The notes below the pieces were generated by a model, which was given only the letters and a program-made list of their open reading frames with translations, was not told the DNA's origin and did not search any database. Position numbers and translations under genes: made by a program. From assembly GCA_002070115.1 (NCBI GenBank), contig MWCO01000008.1, forward strand, positions 1 through 64,000: a stretch of 64,000 nucleotides of DNA, written 5' to 3'. Shown piece by piece: positions 25,894-34,477 of the stretch (position 1 is its first letter; every line of letters begins with the position of its first letter). This DNA is from Deltaproteobacteria bacterium ADurb.Bin207 (lineage in GTDB: Bacteria > Myxococcota_A > Polyangia > Polyangiales > Polyangiaceae).

Positions 25894-26472
25894 ATGGACG
25901 CCAAAGACCACAATAATCCTGAACTCTTCACCGCGAGCGACGTGGCCCGCTTCTGCCAGGTGGACCTGAAAACCATCCACAACTGGGCCGACAAAGGGGA
26001 GATCCGGCACTTCCGTACCCCCGGGCGGCACTTGCGCTTCCGAAGGCTCGACGTCCTGGATTTTCTTCGAAAATATGGATATCCAATCCCGGAAGTCCTT
26101 CGTCTTGGAAAACCAAAAGTCGTCGCAGTCGATGAAGACGCCAATGTCCTTGCAGCTCTTCGTCGGGTGCTCACCCGACGCTTCGAGTTGACCACCTTCC
26201 AGGACTCTTTCGATGCTCTCGTCGCGGTCGGAAACCTTCAGCCCGACGCCATCATTTTGGATGTCAAAACATCGGGTCTCGACGGACTACGGTTGCTCGA
26301 ACGGCTCAAGTCCATTGAAGCCACCGCGCATATTCGTTCGATCGTGTACTCGGGCCATGAAGATATGCGCAAACCAGCGTTGGAAGCAGGCGCCTACGAT
26401 TTCATTCTCAAAGGAGAAGTCTCCGAATTACGAGACTCCCTCGAGCGTCTGATGGGTCTCGACCGAACTTGA
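25894..26472 (+). CDS. Excisionase/MerR-type HTH fused to a response-regulator receiver
   Basis: A 192-residue protein from ATG 25894 with ribosome site AGGAAAGAG; the frame is open upstream to 25771 but that part has no ribosome site. Residues 10-60 form a BldC/excisionase-type helix-turn-helix (FTASDVARFCQVDLKTIHNW, then ADKGEIRHFRTPGRHLRFRR). Residues 75-190 form a CheY-like receiver (acidic VDEDANV, phospho-acceptor Asp in AIILDVKTSGLDGL, Lys in FILKGEV). The reversed order, DNA-binding domain first, is frequent in myxobacteria. It stands alone with no kinase nearby. Probably a DNA-binding regulator controlled by phosphorylation or by protein contact. Confidence 0.88.
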   Translation: MDAKDHNNPELFTASDVARFCQVDLKTIHNWADKGEIRHFRTPGRHLRFRRLDVLDFLRKYGYPIPEVLRLGKPKVVAVDEDANVLAALRRVLTRRFELTTFQDSFDALVAVGNLQPDAIILDVKTSGLDGLRLLERLKSIEATAHIRSIVYSGHEDMRKPALEAGAYDFILKGEVSELRDSLERLMGLDRT

Positions 26473-26483
26473 GGAGTCCAAGA

Positions 26484-28247
26484 TCAACGGCCATCTCGAT
26501 AGGCACGGATCGCGTTCACAACCCCATCCGCAAGCTTTTGCCGATAATCCACCGTCGCCAATCGCGTCTCTTCTTGCGGGTTGGACACAAAAGACACCTC
26601 GAAGAGAGCTGCCGGCATCTGCGCTCCCACCAATACGAAAAACGCCGCGGAACGAACCCCCCCATCCGGCACCGCCCCATAACTCTCCGAAAGCGAAGAT
26701 AACGTAGCGCGCTGCAACAAAGTCGCGAATTGCCAGGACTGATGAGAAACCGACTCCAGATGCAGTTCGTCCAACACCGCTCCCATCTGCTGCCCCGCCG
26801 CCATCGATGCCGCATTTTCGCGAGCCGCCAACCGTCGCGATGCCTCATCCTTGGCACCAGCCAAGACGAAGGTCTGAACCCCTCGATGGCTCGGATCTTC
26901 CGCCGCATTGCAATGAATCGACACAAATAAATCCGCATGGAACGCGTTGGCGCGAGCCGCCCGCTCCTCCAACGCCACATACCGATCATCATCGCGCGTC
27001 AACATCGTCACGATCCCCATCTCCCGCGACAATATCGGCGCTACCCGATGCGCTATATCCAACGTCACATCCTTTTCCTTCAACCCCCCAGGCCCAATCG
27101 CCCCTGGATCACTGCCCCCGTGGCCAGGATCCAATACCACCCTTCGCACTTGACGAGGCCCCGTCTCCCCTTTCGCCCTCTCCGATATCGGTGCCGTCGT
27201 GCTGATATCCAACACGATCCGAAACGGCTCCGGCATGTAAAATACCCTTTTGAACGCCTGCTGACTCAAATCCAGCACCACTCGCGTCTTGTCCTGGTGA
27301 GTCCCAAGCCGCACCGCCGTCACCAACCCTTCGGCTCGCCGCTCCCGAGGCGCCTGCCCTCGCTTGGTCTTCTGCAAATCCACATAGACCCTCGGCCCCT
27401 GCGCTCCCTCCGCGCCTAACGACACAACCTCATACAAAGCCGGCGCCGTAAGCTGAATCACGACCCGCGCCGCATCCCGAGAGCTGAATACCTCAATGGA
27501 TTCTATCTTCGACGGACCAGCTCGCGTCTCTGGGCCTGGTTTGACTACAGCTTCCTTACCTGCTCCCCCATCCACCTGGGCCTGGTGAAACCGACGATCG
27601 ATTTCCGCGAGTCGCGATGCATCTGGACGATACGCTCGTAGATCCTCCAAAGCTCGTCGCGCAAGACCCTCACAGGGCACGGGTAGTTGCTTCTTGGTTT
27701 CTTCATAGATTGATAAATAAATACTATCTAGATTATCCTCAATTTCCCCGCGCAACGCAAGCGATGCAAGGCGTGAAATGCACCCGCGCTGCGCGTCTTG
27801 CCCGCGAGTTACCATATCGTATTGAAGGATCGCTTCACGAGCATCCGCGGGTTGGTGAAACGTTCGATAGGCCCGACGCCTCAAATCCCCCACCAATTCG
27901 GCCCCTAATAGGGTTTGAGGCGGTTTTTTCCCTTCCAGCGCCAGCGAAAGCTGATCCGCTATCGTTACGGCTTGCGCTCTCGATGTGAACGGATGGTCGC
28001 TAGCCATGATGTTGTTGGCGTGCTCATATTCGGGAAATCCCTGAATATCTGCCTCCATCCTCGATGCGTCGACGATAGAAAGCGCGGAGGGTTCCTCTGT
28101 TTTTTCACTGCTACAGCCAACACCAAGGCCGTTCAATACCATCATCAGAGCCGCCGCCCACCAACCTCTCGCTTGCGCCACCGAGCGCATGCCATCGTGG
28201 GAGCCCAACCATCGACGTCTGTCCTGCGCCACATTTTTGCTGTTCAC
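26484..28247 (-). CDS. N-acetylmuramoyl-L-alanine amidase (AMIN + Amidase_3), lipoprotein
   Basis: A 587-residue AmiC-type cell-wall hydrolase that cleaves the amide bond between muramic acid and the stem peptide, usually for daughter-cell separation. The N-terminus contains a lipoprotein signal (WWAAALMMVLNGLGVGC); the second Met (28190) is a plausible alternative start. A helical region follows. An AMIN-type domain (about 235-335, SIEVFSSRDAARVVIQLTAP; FRIVLDISTTAP) targets septal peptidoglycan. Amidase_3 covers about 355-580 with zinc-site motifs VVLDPGHGGSDPGAIGP and FVSIHCNAAEDPS. Lipidation is less usual than the free periplasmic form. The gene is divergent from the one at 28371. Confidence 0.94.
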   Translation of the reverse strand: MNSKNVAQDRRRWLGSHDGMRSVAQARGWWAAALMMVLNGLGVGCSSEKTEEPSALSIVDASRMEADIQGFPEYEHANNIMASDHPFTSRAQAVTIADQLSLALEGKKPPQTLLGAELVGDLRRRAYRTFHQPADAREAILQYDMVTRGQDAQRGCISRLASLALRGEIEDNLDSIYLSIYEETKKQLPVPCEGLARRALEDLRAYRPDASRLAEIDRRFHQAQVDGGAGKEAVVKPGPETRAGPSKIESIEVFSSRDAARVVIQLTAPALYEVVSLGAEGAQGPRVYVDLQKTKRGQAPRERRAEGLVTAVRLGTHQDKTRVVLDLSQQAFKRVFYMPEPFRIVLDISTTAPISERAKGETGPRQVRRVVLDPGHGGSDPGAIGPGGLKEKDVTLDIAHRVAPILSREMGIVTMLTRDDDRYVALEERAARANAFHADLFVSIHCNAAEDPSHRGVQTFVLAGAKDEASRRLAARENAASMAAGQQMGAVLDELHLESVSHQSWQFATLLQRATLSSLSESYGAVPDGGVRSAAFFVLVGAQMPAALFEVSFVSNPQEETRLATVDYRQKLADGVVNAIRAYRDGR

Positions 28248-28370
28248 GACATCTTACTCTTGAATGCTCACGGTTCGTTTGCTCCCATACCGTACACTAC
28301 CGTTGATAGCACGATTGTTGGGATGCTACGTTTCCTGTCAATCTAACTGACGGGCGCGAATAGGCGAAGA

Positions 28371-29291
28371 ATGTCCGAAGCTACCAGTGGGTCAATTCCC
28401 AAATCAATTCCGGATGAACAAGACGTTCCGGCCCCTCGCGACAGCGTCCCACCGCTATCCGCCGAGGAAGCCGAGCGTGCTGCTTCTCAATTCAAACCCG
28501 CGTGGGAGACGTCGATCGACGATGCATCGCCGCCTGCCGACATCACCCACGAGCCAATCGATGAGCAAGTGGTTTCGGCTGACGAGGACAAAACACAGCC
28601 ACCCGAATCTGCTGTGACTTCGCCTCATCCCGAACCACCCGCAGACGAACGAATCGATGATGACCAAGGCCCCGTCGACATCATCGCCGCCATTCCAAAA
28701 CGAACCGAAATCGTCATCAAAGATGAACCGTCAATCGTTGTCCCTGACGACGATCCTTTCGATGCCGATGCTTCTCCCAAGACTGCAGAAAGCGAGGCGC
28801 AACCGGATCTACAACCATCGCAACGCCGCACCCCTGTTGCCGTCATTGCGGTGGTTGCCGTCGCTGCCGTAGCCATCGTTGTGGGCGGCATCAAGCTATG
28901 GTCCTCCGACCCTGTCGAACCCACCCAGTCCACGACTTCGTCGCGACCTGCGGAGTCCGCCACTTCGGTGGACACATTGCCGATCGCACAGGAACCCGTG
29001 GGCTCCACGTCAATCCAAGAGCCCACGCCTACGGTGGAACCACCGATCGCACCGCCCCCAGAGCCGGTAGTCTCCACCGATACGCGCCAACCTCCCACCA
29101 AACAACCGTCAGCGCCAACGACAGTGGACGCCCCACCAAAACCGAAAGACAAGGACCCAGACCGAGAGCCCAAACCCGTTACGACGGCGACGGTTGCACC
29201 GGAACCGAAACCGCCAAAACCGCCAAAAACTTCGGCACCTTCACCCGGTACCAAAGCGCCACCGGTGATTGTTCGCGAGACACCCTTCTGA
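28371..29291 (+). CDS. Single-pass membrane protein with acidic N-terminus and Pro-rich periplasmic tail
   Basis: A 306-residue protein of unknown family. Residues 1-150 are acidic and probably disordered (SEATSGSIPKSIPDEQDVPA; PDDDPFDADASPKTAESEAQ). One transmembrane segment lies at about 155-176 (TPVAVIAVVAVAAVAIVVGG). The remaining 130 residues are Pro/Thr/Lys-rich (PPKPKDKDPDREPKPVTTAT) and resemble a periplasm-spanning TonB-like stalk without the terminal domain. It precedes the TPR/PEGA gene by 33 bp, so the pair is likely co-transcribed and may form one envelope assembly. Confidence 0.7.
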   Translation: MSEATSGSIPKSIPDEQDVPAPRDSVPPLSAEEAERAASQFKPAWETSIDDASPPADITHEPIDEQVVSADEDKTQPPESAVTSPHPEPPADERIDDDQGPVDIIAAIPKRTEIVIKDEPSIVVPDDDPFDADASPKTAESEAQPDLQPSQRRTPVAVIAVVAVAAVAIVVGGIKLWSSDPVEPTQSTTSSRPAESATSVDTLPIAQEPVGSTSIQEPTPTVEPPIAPPPEPVVSTDTRQPPTKQPSAPTTVDAPPKPKDKDPDREPKPVTTATVAPEPKPPKPPKTSAPSPGTKAPPVIVRETPF

Positions 29292-29324
29292 CAACCTTCT
29301 CATGCTATTTTCGAAAGGCCACCC

Positions 29325-30443
29325 ATGAGAATTCGTGCAAGTGCTTTCTTGTTGGTTGCGCTGTCGATGCCCGTCCATGGCTCCATTCCGAACGCCATGG
29401 CTCAGACGGCGGACACTGCATTCACCGACTCGGCGCGCCAGCGATTCCAGGAGGGAGTTCGGCTATTCGATCAAGGCAAATTCGAAGAAGCGCGGGCTGC
29501 TTTCCTTCAGGCTTACGCCCTCAAACAGCATCCGGCCGTGTTGCTCAATCTCGCGCAAAGCGAACTGCATTCCGATCATCCTGTCGAAGCCGCTCGCCAC
29601 TTCTCCGAATTCCTTCGAGACAATCCCAATGTGGAAGCCGAGGAACGCGCCGCGGCAGAGCAAGGGCTCGCGGCCGCGCGTACGAAAACCGCCAGACTCG
29701 ATATAAAAGCAAATTTGGATGGCGTGGATGTATTCGTCGATGGAACTTTGATTGGGCGTACCCCTCTTTTTGATGATGTGGACGTTGCCCCCGGGTCACG
29801 AACCGTAGAACTTCGAGCAGGAGGCAAACCTCCACAATCCAAGACCGTCGATGCGCCGATCGGCCAAGTAAGGACGGTTATGTTCTCTTTCGACCTCTCA
29901 GCTACACCACCGGTCGGCGCTCCGGAAACGGAATCATCCGAGCCGCCGGAATCCACGAAGCAGGAGGGTCGTATGCCTTTTTTCGACTGGTTGATTTCCG
30001 ACCAAGTCGCGTGGGCCTCGGGAGGAGCCACGGTCCTGGGTCTTGGTACCGGCATCCTGTTTGCTATCTTTTCGCATAGCGCCTCGAACGACGCCGACTC
30101 CATCGCAAGCCAAATCAAGCTCGTTGCAAGCCGAGACGACGAACTCGGGGATCGCCAAAAAAACCCATGCGCCGATCCCGTTCCGATTACTTCTCGCACC
30201 AACTATGGCCCTGCCTGTCGCCAGCTCAAGGACAACCTGGACATCAGAGATAGGGACAAAACCGTCGCAACCATCGGCTTCGTCGTCGCCGGCGTAGGAG
30301 CCATCAGCACAGGCGTTTTGTATTATCTACGCACGGAACCCGAGGACTCCGCGGCATCTACGTCTTCCGCGGTTCGCTCCACAACCATCCTCCCTTTGAT
30401 CAGCTCCGATTATCAGGGGCTGTCGATCGGGGGAACCTTCTGA
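29325..30443 (+). CDS. TPR/PEGA envelope protein with membrane hairpin
   Basis: A 372-residue protein with signal peptide MRIRASAFLLVALSMPVHGS, a TPR block (about 38-115: FQEGVRLFDQGKFEEARAAF; AVLLNLAQSELHSDHPVEAA) and one PEGA domain (about 125-190: RLDIKANLDGVDVFVDGTLI, GRTPLFDDVDVAPGSRTVEL). Two hydrophobic segments follow (WASGGATVLGLGTGILFAIF; TIGFVVAGVGAISTGVLYYL) and a terminal GLSIGGTF. Its plan and final residues match the protein at 9021-9860. Role unknown; probably an envelope scaffold acting with the preceding Pro-rich membrane protein. Confidence 0.82.
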   Translation: MRIRASAFLLVALSMPVHGSIPNAMAQTADTAFTDSARQRFQEGVRLFDQGKFEEARAAFLQAYALKQHPAVLLNLAQSELHSDHPVEAARHFSEFLRDNPNVEAEERAAAEQGLAAARTKTARLDIKANLDGVDVFVDGTLIGRTPLFDDVDVAPGSRTVELRAGGKPPQSKTVDAPIGQVRTVMFSFDLSATPPVGAPETESSEPPESTKQEGRMPFFDWLISDQVAWASGGATVLGLGTGILFAIFSHSASNDADSIASQIKLVASRDDELGDRQKNPCADPVPITSRTNYGPACRQLKDNLDIRDRDKTVATIGFVVAGVGAISTGVLYYLRTEPEDSAASTSSAVRSTTILPLISSDYQGLSIGGTF

Positions 30444-30507
30444 CGATACCCATCGATCCAGATCGACCATCCCCCCCGAAGTGTCTGTCACCCGCTCTCC
30501 TGCCGCA

Positions 30508-31812
30508 TCACTCCTGTCTTTCCGAAGGCCACTTTCCCTTCTTTCGATCACTTTTCCCTGCATTCAACCAGCCTCTGAATGTCGATCGCGCCACGTTGCA
30601 CTTCCTTGCAGCAATCGAAATATTGCCTCTGCAGGCTATCACCAACGCCTCCGCGGCTGTGGGAGACAGGGGTCCCACCGTGGTGCGACGAGCGGCAAGG
30701 CAGACATCTACATCGCGCGCTCGCACCCACTCGCCGTCTGTCTGCGCCGCGGCACGAAAGACGATATTCGACAATTCTCGTACATTGCCGGGCCAGTCGT
30801 GGACCATGAGTCTCCCCATGGCGCCTGGAGTGAGTCGTTTGACTCCCACTTCATCTCTGCGTTGCCACAGAAAGTGTTCGGCCAATATCCCGATATCGGA
30901 TTTGCGCTCTCGAAGGCTCGGAAGCTGAACGGTTCCGACCGCCAAGCGATGCAACAAATCCTCACGAAAACGGCGCTTGGCCACGGCTTCTTCCAACCCA
31001 GCCAACGTAGCGGCCACGATCCGCACATCCACGGCAACATGCCGGTCCGAGCCCAAGGGAAGCACTTCCTTTCGCTCCAACGCGCGCAACAAAAGCACCT
31101 GCACATCCAACGGGGCTTCAGCGATCTCATCGAGGAATAAGGTGCCGCCTTCCGCCGCTTGAAAGGCTCCTTTGCGAACTTGGCCCGCGCCGGTAAATGC
31201 ACCTCGATCATGGCCAAATAACTCAGCGGCCGCCAACGAAGGCGGCAAAGCCCCCACGTTGACCCCGAAAAATATCCCCTCTTTTCGAGTACTCAATGCG
31301 TGAATCGTCTGAGCAATCACCTCCTTTCCCGTGCCTGTTTCCCCACGAATCAACACCGGAATCGACAGCTTCGCGACTCGTCGCACCTGCGCGGCCACTC
31401 GCATCATCGCCGCGGAAGTACCGACGACTCCCGGAAGCGGCAAACATGACTCCATCGATTCGCTTTCGGACCGCACACAGCACGCCACCCGACCCACCGA
31501 AAAACACGATCCCTCACCCAAACGCGCACAATCCACCCGAGCCCCCCCAGCGTAAATCCCGTTTTTCGAGCCAAGATCCCGAACCCATAGCACTCCGTCC
31601 TCCAGCCGTAGCTCGCAATGCCGAGCGCTCACCATCCGATCCATCAACACGATATCACTAGCTTTCGCACTACCCACAACCAGCCTCACCCCCTCCCCAA
31701 CCGCATAACTGCGATGTACGTTCCCATCGCCAACGTCGATCCAATACATGCTGCTTCGCCTATCGCGCGGAATCTCCATCGTTGCCGTCGTACTACCTTC
31801 CGCATGGTACAT
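30508..31812 (-). CDS. FHA-domain sigma-54-dependent activator
   Basis: A 434-residue protein. ATG 31812 is chosen because GGAGG stands 10 bases upstream; the frame is open further (to 32082) but there it runs antisense to the glycosyltransferase gene. The N-terminal FHA domain (about 40-105: VVGSAKASDIVL, MVSARHCELRLEDG, DLGSKNGIYAGG) binds phosphothreonine peptides. The AAA+ sigma-54 domain (about 135-360) has Walker A GETGTGKE, the GAFTGA loop and DEIAEAPLDVQVLLLRALER. The C-terminus is a Fis-like helix pair (CRGNISIAARKCNVARSTFR). This architecture is used in myxobacteria to couple Ser/Thr kinases to transcription. It is divergent from the glycosyltransferase genes it might control. Confidence 0.93.
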   Translation of the reverse strand: MYHAEGSTTATMEIPRDRRSSMYWIDVGDGNVHRSYAVGEGVRLVVGSAKASDIVLMDRMVSARHCELRLEDGVLWVRDLGSKNGIYAGGARVDCARLGEGSCFSVGRVACCVRSESESMESCLPLPGVVGTSAAMMRVAAQVRRVAKLSIPVLIRGETGTGKEVIAQTIHALSTRKEGIFFGVNVGALPPSLAAAELFGHDRGAFTGAGQVRKGAFQAAEGGTLFLDEIAEAPLDVQVLLLRALERKEVLPLGSDRHVAVDVRIVAATLAGLEEAVAKRRFREDLLHRLAVGTVQLPSLRERKSDIGILAEHFLWQRRDEVGVKRLTPGAMGRLMVHDWPGNVRELSNIVFRAAAQTDGEWVRARDVDVCLAARRTTVGPLSPTAAEALVIACRGNISIAARKCNVARSTFRGWLNAGKSDRKKGKWPSERQE

Positions 31813-31912
31813 TCCTCGTTCCTCCTTCCCCTTACTTCGGACACATCGGTCCCCGTGTTGCGTTGTATCTGCACCAGTTCCGGCAACGCTTGCGCTACCA
31901 TGCCCTCGAAGC

Positions 31913-33100
31913 ATGAAGACCGTCCTTGTTGACCTGTCTGCCCTCGATACGAGCCTTCGCCTTCGCGGTATCGGACGACATGTCCAATTGCTCGCCTCCG
32001 GCCTATCACGCATCGTCCAAAGCGATGATTGCGGTTTGCGAATCATAGGACTCGTGCATCTGTCGCCCTTTGCAAACGACAACGCTTTGCATGATCTTCA
32101 GCATATCGAATTCGACCCCATGCCCCCACGAGCCTCCTTGCTGGACGATCAGAAAACTCAATGGTTTCGCAGGCTTATACTTCAGCGGGCCGCAAAAAAC
32201 GCGCGCGCGGACCTCATCCATCTCCCTGACCCCAACGCTCCACCACTTCGGTTCACCAGAAGCCCATTGCAACTCGTTACCTGCCATGACCTCGCTACCG
32301 TCCGATCCAACCGTCCATGGCTTCGATTCACAACCTCGGTTCACAAACGCCTGATGGCTCACCGCTACCTTTCCGCGGACCACATCATCTCCATTTCGTC
32401 GTACACCGCCGAGGACCTTCGAACCCTTTTTGGACTACCTTCATCGCGGATTTCGACCGTGTATAACGGCATTGATTCCAACCGTTGGAGCAGTGAGAAA
32501 AACGAAGAGGACGCACGCATTTGTCAAAAGTACGGCATCTCGAACACGCCTTTTGCCCTCTATGTCGGTCATGCTTCGTGGCGAAAAAACCAATCCGGCA
32601 TGCTGCGGGCCTTACGGTACGCGCGGGAATTGAAGCCCGATCTTGGTCTGCAACTCGTATGGGCCGGACGACTGAGTGTAGACGAGTTCTCCGCGATCGA
32701 TCGGGAAGCTCGCAACCTTGGCATTCGGCATGCCCTTCGCCTCCTCAACTTCGTCTCAGATGAAGAACTTGCCTGCCTGTACCGTTGTGCCGCCGCGCAC
32801 TTGCTCGTGTCTCGGCACGAAGGCTTCGGCCTTACCGTGGTGGAAGCCATGGCCTGTGGCTGTCCTGTCATCACGACGCGACGCACGGCGTTGGCGGAAG
32901 TCGCCGGTGATGCGGCGTTACACGTAGAACCCGACGACCACGAGCACATAGGAAAAGCACTGCTTCGCCTCATCGAGGACCACGACCTTCGACGGGATAT
33001 CGTGGCTCGGGGCATCGAACGAGCCATTCAATTCTCTGTCGAGCGCCAAGCTCGCGAAACACTCGCGGTCTATCAGCGCGTGCTTGGAATTCGACCTTGA
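31913..33100 (+). CDS. GT4-family glycosyltransferase (first of a tandem pair)
   Basis: A 395-residue GT-B fold enzyme from ATG 31913. The N-terminal half starts MKTVLVDLSALDTSLRLRGI. The C-terminal half carries the GT4 signature: LYVGHASWRKNQSGMLRALR, then the E-x7-E region HEGFGLTVVEAMACGCPVIT and LAEVAGDAALHVEPDD. It transfers a sugar from an activated nucleotide donor to a lipid or glycan acceptor at the cytoplasmic face of the membrane; donor and acceptor are unknown. It has the same length and plan as the next gene, which starts 16 bp downstream, so the two arose by tandem duplication. It is divergent from the FHA regulator gene 101 bp away. Confidence 0.92.
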   Translation: MKTVLVDLSALDTSLRLRGIGRHVQLLASGLSRIVQSDDCGLRIIGLVHLSPFANDNALHDLQHIEFDPMPPRASLLDDQKTQWFRRLILQRAAKNARADLIHLPDPNAPPLRFTRSPLQLVTCHDLATVRSNRPWLRFTTSVHKRLMAHRYLSADHIISISSYTAEDLRTLFGLPSSRISTVYNGIDSNRWSSEKNEEDARICQKYGISNTPFALYVGHASWRKNQSGMLRALRYARELKPDLGLQLVWAGRLSVDEFSAIDREARNLGIRHALRLLNFVSDEELACLYRCAAAHLLVSRHEGFGLTVVEAMACGCPVITTRRTALAEVAGDAALHVEPDDHEHIGKALLRLIEDHDLRRDIVARGIERAIQFSVERQARETLAVYQRVLGIRP

Positions 33101-33116
33101 TCTACGCTGTTGGCTC

Positions 33117-34304
33117 ATGTCCACCTCTGTCGTCATCGACTTCTCCCCTCTTGATACCCCTACCCAACGACGCGGAATTGGGCGTTATCTCAGGTCCCTT
33201 GCCCTTGGCCTCTCGCGTCTCGACCCCAACGCTTCGAAAGACATTCGACCGATTGGTTTGCTTGGACTCAGCGGCATCGGAGTCCCCATCATCTCGGAAG
33301 ACTTCCACTGCATTGCCACTCATGCCTGGAAACGCGCTCCAACCCAGTTCGATCGTTATCGATGGGCATACACGAGGCGCTTGGCTTTGTGGAAAGCCAT
33401 GCAAAAGCTCAACGCTAGGCTCGTGCACCTCGGTGACCCCAACGCAACACCGCTTGCGATGTCTTTCGCTCAATGTAAACGCGTGGCGACTTGTCACGAC
33501 CTCATCCCACTGCAATTCCCTAAGCAATACCTAGGCGTTCGAGATGGGTTCGGAGTCATTGGAAAACGACTCATCAAAAGACGTTTCCATTCCGCAGACC
33601 ATGTTGTCGCCATTAGCAACGCCACTCGACAGCAACTCATCAAGCTGCTCGATATCCCTCACGATCGAATTTCGCTCGTCTATAATGGCGTCGACCTATC
33701 GACGTTTTCTCCCCACGATCCCGGAGATGATCAACGCAGGCTTGCTCGCTTTGCTCTCACGCCCCGTAAGTACCTATTGTACGCCGGGGACCTCGACTGG
33801 CGAAAGAACACCGAGGGGATGATCAAAAGTCTGGCGTTCGCCCATCGCCTGGGCAGCGACCTGATTCTCGCTTTCGTGGGCGATCTGGACGCTTCCAAAA
33901 TCGAAGAACTCAAACGACTGGCTTCGTACCATGGAGTTGACAACCGTATTCGACGGCTCGGATTTGTCTCGGATACGGATCTGCGAGCGCTGTATAGACA
34001 AGCCCTAGCTCACCTGCTGCTTTCTCGATTCGAAGGATTCGGTTACACCGTGATTGAAGCCATGGCTTCCGGCTGCCCCGTCATCACGACCCGAGGCGGA
34101 TCGCTCGAAGAAATCGCGGGCAACGCTGCGATTGTGCAAAGCCCCGACGATACAGAAGCCATCGGACAAGCCATTCATTCCCTCCACGTCGATCCTGCGC
34201 GAAGAGAAAGCCTCATATCCGCTGGTCTGGATTGGGCTCCCCGCTTTTCCTGTGAAATCCACGCATCACACATGCTCGATGTTTTTCGATCCGTCCTCGC
34301 ATGA
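33117..34304 (+). CDS. GT4-family glycosyltransferase (second of a tandem pair)
   Basis: A 395-residue GT4 enzyme, start ATG 33117 (MSTSVVIDFSPLDTPTQRRG); the frame upstream to 33084 overlaps the previous gene and was not used. The signature region is present (LYAGDLDWRKNTEGMIKSLA; FEGFGYTVIEAMASGCPVIT; LEEIAGNAAIVQSPDD). Conserved positions line up along its length with the preceding protein (SALDT/SPLDT, RGIGRHVQLL/RGIGRYLRSL, VHLGDPNATPL/IHLPDPNAPPL). Duplicated GT4 pairs often add successive sugars in one polysaccharide or glycolipid. Product unknown. Confidence 0.92.
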   Translation: MSTSVVIDFSPLDTPTQRRGIGRYLRSLALGLSRLDPNASKDIRPIGLLGLSGIGVPIISEDFHCIATHAWKRAPTQFDRYRWAYTRRLALWKAMQKLNARLVHLGDPNATPLAMSFAQCKRVATCHDLIPLQFPKQYLGVRDGFGVIGKRLIKRRFHSADHVVAISNATRQQLIKLLDIPHDRISLVYNGVDLSTFSPHDPGDDQRRLARFALTPRKYLLYAGDLDWRKNTEGMIKSLAFAHRLGSDLILAFVGDLDASKIEELKRLASYHGVDNRIRRLGFVSDTDLRALYRQALAHLLLSRFEGFGYTVIEAMASGCPVITTRGGSLEEIAGNAAIVQSPDDTEAIGQAIHSLHVDPARRESLISAGLDWAPRFSCEIHASHMLDVFRSVLA

Positions 34305-34477
34305 TATGCAGATCGCATCGTCTATCGAACCATGGGTCCTTCACCCTTCGTTTCCACCATGACAAGGGACAAGGACAATAGGTCGTTCGACATCATCTTT
34401 CCCGAAGCGGGTGTTCGGTCCGCTCCTCATGACGAAAGGATCGATCGGTCGCACCGTGTATTGGCAGACAGGAAATC

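Noticed and set aside
31813-32082. N-terminal extension of the FHA regulator
   Set aside because: It runs antisense to the glycosyltransferase gene, is Arg-rich and unlike a domain, and a strong GGAGG site precedes ATG 31812.
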